Shown here piece after piece: positions 7,170 to 11,452 of a stretch of DNA of 11,452 nt (positions are counted from its first letter, which is position 1; every line of letters starts with the position of its first letter). The stretch spans positions 1 to 11,452 of the forward strand of contig CABUWG010000052.1 in the NCBI GenBank assembly GCA_902495305.1, read 5' to 3'. The stretch comes from an uncultured Pseudomonadota bacterium (GTDB taxonomy: Bacteria; Pseudomonadota; Alphaproteobacteria; RF32; CAG-239). The translations under genes were made by a program, and so were the position numbers. Below the pieces are notes generated by a model. That model was not told the origin of the DNA. It saw only the letters and a list, made by a program, of their open reading frames with translations, and made no database searches.

Positions 7170-7714
7170 TGTGCCTCTTTATCAAAGTTTTTAACGGCTT
7201 TGACCTGCGGGATGTAGGTTTTGAGGATTTTTTCCACGCCTTCTTTTAAGGTTACGGCAGCGTAGGGGCAGCCGGAACAATTGCCCTGCAGCTCAACATA
7301 AACGATGCCGTTCTCAAATTTCTTAAAAGCAATGTCGCCGCCGTCTTGTTTTAAGGCCGGACGGATGCGGGCATTTATCAGTCCCTGAATTTGTTTGATG
7401 ACTTCGTCTTCCGCTGGATTGTCCGATGCCGGAATGACAATATCCTCACCGGTGGAAAGATAATCCATTATTTCGGCCAGAATTTGCGGCTTCAGGTCGT
7501 CCCATTGCGCATCAGCTTCTTTGGTGACGGACAACATATCGGACGTGATGAAGACAGAAACAATGCCGCCGAGGTCAAAAATCTTTTCGGCCAAAGGAGA
7601 TTTGCGCAGGGATTTGGCGTCGACAAATTCGGCAGAACCTGATTTTAAGAGTTTTTCCGGCGGAAAAAAGTTCATTACGTTAACGTCTGGTGTATTTTGG
7701 GTTTCGATAATCAT
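7166..7714 (-). CDS. Nfu-type iron-sulfur cluster scaffold/carrier
   Basis: This 182-residue protein has an N-terminal Nfu_N domain (about 1-88, with the N-x-M-x-F-x-P-x-x-x-L start region and FDLGGIVSVFIT at 46-57) and a C-terminal NifU domain (about 103-172). The NifU domain carries C146 and C149 in GNCSGCP, the CxxC that binds a bridging [4Fe-4S] cluster between two subunits, and the typical IRPALKQDGGDI block (117-128). It should act in the cytoplasm, passing Fe-S clusters to client enzymes. This Nfu_N+NifU layout is usual in Alphaproteobacteria and mitochondria. AAGGA precedes the ATG, and the gene lies 18 bases after the DUF2333 gene. The link between Fe-S delivery and the envelope genes around it is not explained by sequence. 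Confidence 0.92.
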   Translation of the reverse strand: MIIETQNTPDVNVMNFFPPEKLLKSGSAEFVDAKSLRKSPLAEKIFDLGGIVSVFITSDMLSVTKEADAQWDDLKPQILAEIMDYLSTGEDIVIPASDNPAEDEVIKQIQGLINARIRPALKQDGGDIAFKKFENGIVYVELQGNCSGCPYAAVTLKEGVEKILKTYIPQVKAVKNFDKEAQ

Positions 7715-7732
7715 TTTTTATCCTTGTCTTGT

Positions 7733-8764
7733 TTATTGAAGCCGTGGTTTGGGCATTTTCAGCGTCTGGGAGATTTCGCGCATCAGAAAACGGGCGCGGG
7801 TGGTATAATATGCCATTGCCAAAAGGTGATTGGGCGCCGTGATACTGTTAATTTCACCGTTGCGGACGATTGCCGGAGAGATTTGGGCGCCAAGCTCCAG
7901 AGCGCTTAACATCTGAGTCCATTGCAGATAGAGATTGCGTTCAAGAATGACGTGTTTGTAATCTGCGCCTAAGGCTTTGAGCAGCAGAAAGTCGGCATAC
8001 ATTTGTCCGCGGGTATAATAAAAGATGTCATCGGCCTGAGTGTCTGTCAGGTTTGAACTGTATTCGCGCACCTGCGTTTCAATTTTCTCCAGACTCTTTC
8101 CGAGACCGGCGGCAAAGCGCTGCATAAACCATGCTAAGTCATCCGGCGTGCGATAAAAAACTTCCGAGCCGTCGTTCAGGTTGTAGCTGTATTTTATCAG
8201 CTGCTTGCGGGCTTTGCGATATTGGCTGTTGGAGGAAGGTGCAGGCATCAGCCGGTTTTCCGGCGAAAACATCCAGACATTTCCCGGATATTGCAGGAGT
8301 TTGGCGGCTTCTGCCAGATGCATTTCCCTTTTGTCATCAATCGGGCGCGTCAACCGTTGCGACATTGCCTGTGCAAGGTTGGAAACGCTTGACATCATTC
8401 CGAGCTGGAAGTTCGGCATATTGTCTAAAAAGTAAGACGGAAAAAAGAACGGCAGATTGGGTGTCCACATTTTGCTGCTGACTTCTCGATTGATGATGAA
8501 GGCCATCATTTCTATTGCGGAAGATTGTTCCGGACGGGTCTGGGTGATTTCTATGTCCGTGTTGGTATCAATATCTTCAACAAGCAGCCCGCCAATCGGG
8601 TAGTATAAAAACAAAATGCAGGCAAAAAGTATGGCAATCAGCTGCCACCAGGAGCGGAAAAAGCGGCTGATCCGGTGTCTGATGACCGGAAAGTTGATTT
8701 TTTTTATTTGGGCAAGAACAAAATCCGAGCTGTTTTTTAAAAGTGTTTTGAATTTGTCTGACAT
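7733..8764 (-). CDS. DUF2333 family inner-membrane protein
   Basis: This 343-residue protein matches the DUF2333 family (PF10095), of unknown function. It has a basic N-terminal stretch (about 1-36), one membrane helix (about 38-62, starting at SWWQLIAILF) and then a long soluble part, predicted to face the periplasm. Family-like features are the FLDNMPNFQLG motif (112-122), AEAAKLLQYPGNVWMFSP (151-168), the DDIFYYTRGQMYADFLLLKAL stretch (245-265, read in part) and the C-terminal NHLLAMAYYTTRA (312-324). The ATG overlaps the murJ stop by one base (TAATG), and AAGGA lies upstream, so it is probably made together with MurJ. An envelope role is inferred from the topology and the neighbour only. 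Confidence 0.85.
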   Translation of the reverse strand: MSDKFKTLLKNSSDFVLAQIKKINFPVIRHRISRFFRSWWQLIAILFACILFLYYPIGGLLVEDIDTNTDIEITQTRPEQSSAIEMMAFIINREVSSKMWTPNLPFFFPSYFLDNMPNFQLGMMSSVSNLAQAMSQRLTRPIDDKREMHLAEAAKLLQYPGNVWMFSPENRLMPAPSSNSQYRKARKQLIKYSYNLNDGSEVFYRTPDDLAWFMQRFAAGLGKSLEKIETQVREYSSNLTDTQADDIFYYTRGQMYADFLLLKALGADYKHVILERNLYLQWTQMLSALELGAQISPAIVRNGEINSITAPNHLLAMAYYTTRARFLMREISQTLKMPKPRLQ

Positions 8765-10341
8765 TATTTTTTTCCTTTTTTCAAAATTATGGCGGCAATT
8801 TCCATAATGTCAAGTACGCCTGTCAGTCTGGCCATTATAGCAAAACTTATCAGGCTGATAAAGCACAAAGTTGCAAAAACCGGAATTTTTATCAGGTACG
8901 GCGTTTCAAGCCAGTTGCCAAAGCAGGCATTGGCGGCATATTGGCTCAAAACCAACATGGCTCCCATTACCAGAGAGGATATGGTGATTTTTAGAATTTT
9001 GATGCTTAGCCGGCGGGAAAAGTTCCAGTAACCGCGTTTTTTCAGGCCGTGGCAGTATTGGTACAATGAAACCAATGCGGCGATTGTGGTGGCGCTGGCA
9101 ATGCCGACATGGCCGAAGGGTTTTATCAGCAACAGGCTGAACGTCAGGTTGGTGATTAGTACGACAATGCTGTATTTGACCGGCGTGCGGGTATCGCCGC
9201 GGGCAAAAAAGTTGGGTGTGAGGGCTTTGACGATGACATAAAACGGCAGGCCGACCGAATAGGCAATGACGGCCTGAGCCGTCATCAGGGTTTCAAAAGC
9301 GCCGAATCTTCCGTGCTGAAACAAAAGATTGATAATCGGGTCTGCCAGCACGATTAAGGCAACGGCGGCCGGTATGGAAAGCAGGGCTCCGTATTCAACG
9401 GCTTTGTTCTGGGTGCTTTCGGCCTGAGCTTTTTCTCCGGCCTTGATATGGCGGGAAAGAATCGGAAGCAGAGCGACGCTGATTGAGGCGCCGACAACGC
9501 CGAGCGGAAGCTGTTGCAGGCGGTTGGCATAGTAAAGCCACGAGATTGCGCCGGCGCCGACCAGAGAGACCAGAATGGTGTCGACCACCATGTTAATCTG
9601 ATAAACGCCGGCACCGAGGATGCCGGGGGCAATGCGGCGAAACAACGTGCGAATATCCGGATTGCGAAAGATATTCAAAAAATGATAATCGGGACGGAGT
9701 GAGACGTTTTCCCGCCGTAAAAAGAAGCTCAGCCAGATGACTTCCAGAATTCCGGCAATGAAGACGCCCCAGGCCATGCCGTGAGCCGGTGTTATGCTGA
9801 ACGGGATAAACATAAAAACCGAGGCAATCATGGTCAGGTTCAGGATGATTGACGCGGCGGCGGGTGCGGCGAATCTGCCGAAAGAATTTAAGACTCCGGA
9901 CTGAAAGGAAACGACTGATACAAAAAACAAAAAAGGAAAGGTAATGCGTGACAGCTGGGTTGCCAGAGCAATGTCGCCGCCTTTGCTGATAAAGCCCGGT
10001 GCCAGAAGCGGCGTAATCCAGGGCATGATGACTTCCATAAGCAAAACCAGCAGGAACAGCACAAAAGCCAGAATCGAGATGGCCTGAGATGCAAAATGCA
10101 GGGCCTTTTCTTTGTCTTCGGACACAAGCTTGTGTGAAAGCATGGGAACAAAAGCGCTGGTAAAGGCGCCTTCGGCAAACAGGTTTCGAAACAGGTTGGG
10201 CAGTTTGAATGCAACAAAAAAGGCATCGGACACGGCGCCGGCTCCTAAAAAATTTGCCAAAAACATATCACGGACAAATCCGGTCAGGCGACTGATGAGC
10301 GTGATTCCGCCAAAAGCGGCAACTGATTTGAATAGTGACAT
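8764..10341 (-). CDS. murJ: Lipid II flippase MurJ
   Basis: MurJ (MviN) flips the undecaprenyl-linked peptidoglycan precursor lipid II across the inner membrane. The 525-residue length fits the family (about 510 in E. coli), and the sequence is an alternation of hydrophobic helices consistent with 14 membrane segments of the MOP exporter fold. The diagnostic N-terminus is present: SRLTGFVRD (17-25), then SDAFFVAFKLPNLFRNLFAEGAF (38-60, read in part). Residues equivalent to those important in E. coli MurJ are visible, namely R18, R24, D39, R52 and the Arg of YYANRLQQLPLG (R274). The ATG has AAGAGA upstream. It is the first gene of the murJ-DUF2333-nfu-bax group and is divergent from the small orphan gene. 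I could not find a convincing -35/-10 pair for it. Confidence 0.96.
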   Translation of the reverse strand: MSLFKSVAAFGGITLISRLTGFVRDMFLANFLGAGAVSDAFFVAFKLPNLFRNLFAEGAFTSAFVPMLSHKLVSEDKEKALHFASQAISILAFVLFLLVLLMEVIMPWITPLLAPGFISKGGDIALATQLSRITFPFLFFVSVVSFQSGVLNSFGRFAAPAAASIILNLTMIASVFMFIPFSITPAHGMAWGVFIAGILEVIWLSFFLRRENVSLRPDYHFLNIFRNPDIRTLFRRIAPGILGAGVYQINMVVDTILVSLVGAGAISWLYYANRLQQLPLGVVGASISVALLPILSRHIKAGEKAQAESTQNKAVEYGALLSIPAAVALIVLADPIINLLFQHGRFGAFETLMTAQAVIAYSVGLPFYVIVKALTPNFFARGDTRTPVKYSIVVLITNLTFSLLLIKPFGHVGIASATTIAALVSLYQYCHGLKKRGYWNFSRRLSIKILKITISSLVMGAMLVLSQYAANACFGNWLETPYLIKIPVFATLCFISLISFAIMARLTGVLDIMEIAAIILKKGKK

Positions 10342-10527
10342 TTTTGTTCTCTTAAGACTTAATTTACCTGTTTTTAGGTACTATATGTCATAAAAGTTAA
10401 AAAAGCGCATAAAAAAACTGAAATTTTCTGCTTCTTTTGAGGATAAAAGTGAAAATAACCGTTGACAAAAGTTCTTTAACTTGTGATAATGGACAAAAGA
10501 AAAGATGTTTCGTAACGGAGAGAATTA
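10342..10527. other. Divergent intergenic region between murJ and the 123-residue gene
   Basis: These 186 bases separate two divergent genes and must carry promoters in both directions. The plus-strand promoter is clear (10462-10490). For murJ only a TATAGT at 10380-10385 stands out, without a matching -35. A short inverted repeat ACCT...AGGT lies at 10366-10379, within the probable murJ leader. The rest is AT-rich. Confidence 0.5.
10462..10490 (+). promoter_or_regulatory. Near-consensus sigma70-type promoter
   Basis: TTGACA at 10462-10467 is a perfect -35. After exactly 17 bases comes GATAAT (10485-10490), five of six matches to the -10 consensus. Transcription should start near 10497, giving a leader of about 30 bases. 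This is the strongest promoter in the window and suggests high or constitutive expression of the small gene. Confidence 0.85.
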
Positions 10528-10899
10528 ATGGAAAAAGAGCAATTAAATAATGTGAAGGCACTGGGGAAAGGAAATAATGCCCAGACGAAACAGTTCGTGT
10601 TGAATAGAGGAATTTCCGGCATGCTTGCAAGTGCAAGTTTGTCTAAAGCTGATGCTCAGCGTTCAGCCATGGCCAACAGTTTGGAGCATAAGGGCCAGAT
10701 GGTTTATCTGGGCGGCGGAAAAGAACCGGAAGCTGACGCTTCTTTGTCTTTTCAGCTGAATAAGGCTCATAAAAAGGCAACAGTTTTGTCTGCGGGGAGT
10801 GTTTCTCGTGATGACGAAAAGGCGAAAAGAATTGAATTGAAGCTGGCAATGGAAGACCAAATTGCCGAGCGTCTGAAAAATGACAAAGTCCGTGCTTAA
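10528..10899 (+). CDS. Small hypothetical protein, 123 residues
   Basis: I do not recognise this protein. It is soluble, Lys- and Ala-rich, without signal peptide, membrane segment or cysteines. Visible parts are a basic N-terminus (1-25), an Ala/Ser-rich helical segment with GMLASASLSKADAQRSAMA (31-49), a Gly-rich turn YLGGGKEPEAD (60-70) and a charged C-terminal helix (about 94-120, with DDEKAKRIELKLAMEDQIAER). The gene is very well supported: near-consensus promoter, GGAGAG five bases before the ATG, and a strong terminator starting 22 bases after the stop. It stands alone, divergent from murJ. Antisense open frames of up to 86 codons across it lack such signals. A small nucleic-acid- or protein-binding role is conceivable given its basic ends, but nothing proves it. 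Confidence 0.85.
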   Translation: MEKEQLNNVKALGKGNNAQTKQFVLNRGISGMLASASLSKADAQRSAMANSLEHKGQMVYLGGGKEPEADASLSFQLNKAHKKATVLSAGSVSRDDEKAKRIELKLAMEDQIAERLKNDKVRA

Positions 10900-10920
10900 A
10901 CATTTTTTACGTTAAGAGAT

Positions 10921-10959
10921 AAAAAAGCCCCCGAAAATTATTTTTTCGGGGGCTTTTTT
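10921..10959. terminator. Bidirectional rho-independent terminator between convergent genes
   Basis: The left arm 10921-10937 (AAAAAAGCCCCCGAAAA) pairs perfectly with 10943-10959 (TTTTCGGGGGCTTTTTT) around a 5-base loop, giving a 17-bp stem. A-runs and T-runs flank the GC core on both sides, so it can end the plus-strand small gene (stop at 10897-10899) and the minus-strand cysteine-rich gene (stop at 11004-11006). Confidence 0.93.
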
Positions 10960-11003
10960 ATAATAATTGAATAAAGTAGAAAGACTTGCAAATAGGAATA
11001 TTT

Positions 11004-11452
11004 TTATCTTGATACTCCATAATAGTCATTCACATCCCAATCTCCCCAAATAGGTGACCCGTGAGCTTTTCTGGCCGCCATACATTCATCTAATGAGGAA
11101 TAATAACCAGGGAATTGGAAACGTGTTCCATAGCTGTTAGTACAGTTAGTATAATCTGTAAAATCTTGCCCGTCGAATTTCCAGCCAGAACTTGTACTTT
11201 GACATGCATAAATAACTCTCCCTTCACGATAGTTACAGGAACCACTATCAGAACTTCCGCCAGAGCTACCCCCGCCGGAAGAGCACCCGGAACCGCCACA
11301 TCTGCTGTCACAAGATTGAATTGTTCCGTCTTTGCAGCAATCGCCATGACAGGTTGAGTGAACGGAACACCAGTTCGACGACGAAGATGTACAGCAGGAT
11401 TCACATCTTCTGCAAGTTCCGCCACACCCGTCAGAGATTGTGTAAGATCCGC
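11004..11452 (-). CDS. Partial cysteine-rich, probably exported protein (C-terminal part)
   Basis: The minus-strand frame that ends with TAA at 11004-11006 stays open to the window edge: 148 codons are visible and the start lies beyond it. The encoded part has two regions. Residues 1-56 hold 12 cysteines in closely spaced pairs (for example CGGTCRRCESCC at 9-20 and CHGDCC at 34-39). A Gly/Ser linker follows (57-71). The last 77 residues hold four cysteines (72, 83, 103, 123) and many Trp, Tyr and Phe, with GWKFDGQDFTDYTNC (89-103) and SPIWGDWDVNDYYGVSR at the end. An even number of cysteines plus a Gly/Ser linker fits a disulfide-bonded extracytoplasmic protein, though the family is unknown. 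A second minus-strand frame with 111 codons (11090-11425) overlaps it, but its content looks like the shifted reading of this Gly/Ser/Cys coding DNA. The downstream terminator at 10921-10959 suits this gene. Confidence 0.7.
   Translation of the reverse strand, partial: GSYTISDGCGGTCRRCESCCTSSSSNWCSVHSTCHGDCCKDGTIQSCDSRCGGSGCSSGGGSSGGSSDSGSCNYREGRVIYACQSTSSGWKFDGQDFTDYTNCTNSYGTRFQFPGYYSSLDECMAARKAHGSPIWGDWDVNDYYGVSR

Noticed and set aside
10380..10385. TATAGT as the murJ -10 box
   Set aside because: At 16-18 base spacing I found no reasonable -35, so I do not list it as a promoter.
10643..10903. Minus-strand frames opposite the 123-residue gene
   Set aside because: The plus-strand gene has promoter, ribosome binding site and terminator in perfect order. 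The minus frames have none.
11090..11425. 111-codon minus-strand frame with a non-ATG start
   Set aside because: It is the shifted reading of the cysteine-rich frame, its start is a GTG inside a longer open stretch, and it ends far from the terminator. The Cys/Trp/Tyr pattern of the other frame is more protein-like.

Overview
This window most likely comes from a low- to mid-GC alphaproteobacterium. The main clues are a DUF2336 protein (a family found mostly in Alphaproteobacteria), an Nfu_N+NifU scaffold protein, and a compact chain of housekeeping genes with stop/start overlaps. An uncultured, perhaps host-associated lineage would fit the base composition, but that is inference. No phage, IS, CRISPR or tRNA is visible.

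Layout: positions 1-327 hold no gene but several palindromic repeats and the terminator of the first gene. Almost everything from 328 to 10341 is on the minus strand. Read in the direction of transcription, the first group is murJ (lipid II flippase), a DUF2333 membrane protein, an Nfu-type Fe-S scaffold and a Bax-type glucosaminidase-domain protein (10341 down to 6264). Joints are 1-nt overlap, 18-nt gap and 4-nt overlap, so this is very probably one operon with a cell-envelope theme. After a 148-base gap with a possible promoter comes a second group: a DUF2336 protein, a GAF + HD-GYP protein (TTG start) and a glyoxalase II-like hydrolase (6115 down to 2607), joined by an 18-nt gap and a 1-nt overlap. 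This looks like a signalling operon with a metal hydrolase at its end. Last comes an orphan 735-residue, very hydrophilic protein with two sets of internal repeats (2535-328), ending at a strong hairpin terminator.

Divergent from murJ, on the plus strand, is a small unknown 123-residue protein (10528-10899) with a near-consensus promoter, a good ribosome binding site and a 17-bp-stem terminator. That terminator lies between convergent genes. On its other side the window ends inside the 3' part of a minus-strand gene for a cysteine-rich, Ser/Gly-linked, probably exported protein (11004 to the right edge), visible only as an open frame without its start.

The least explained parts are the repeat-containing 735-residue protein, the cysteine-rich partial protein, the well-expressed small orphan gene, the HD-GYP protein with a long insert, and the glyoxalase II-like protein that lacks some usual glutathione-contact features. 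No clear new multi-gene system is proven here. The DUF2336/GAF-HD-GYP/hydrolase operon is the best candidate for an undescribed signalling module.
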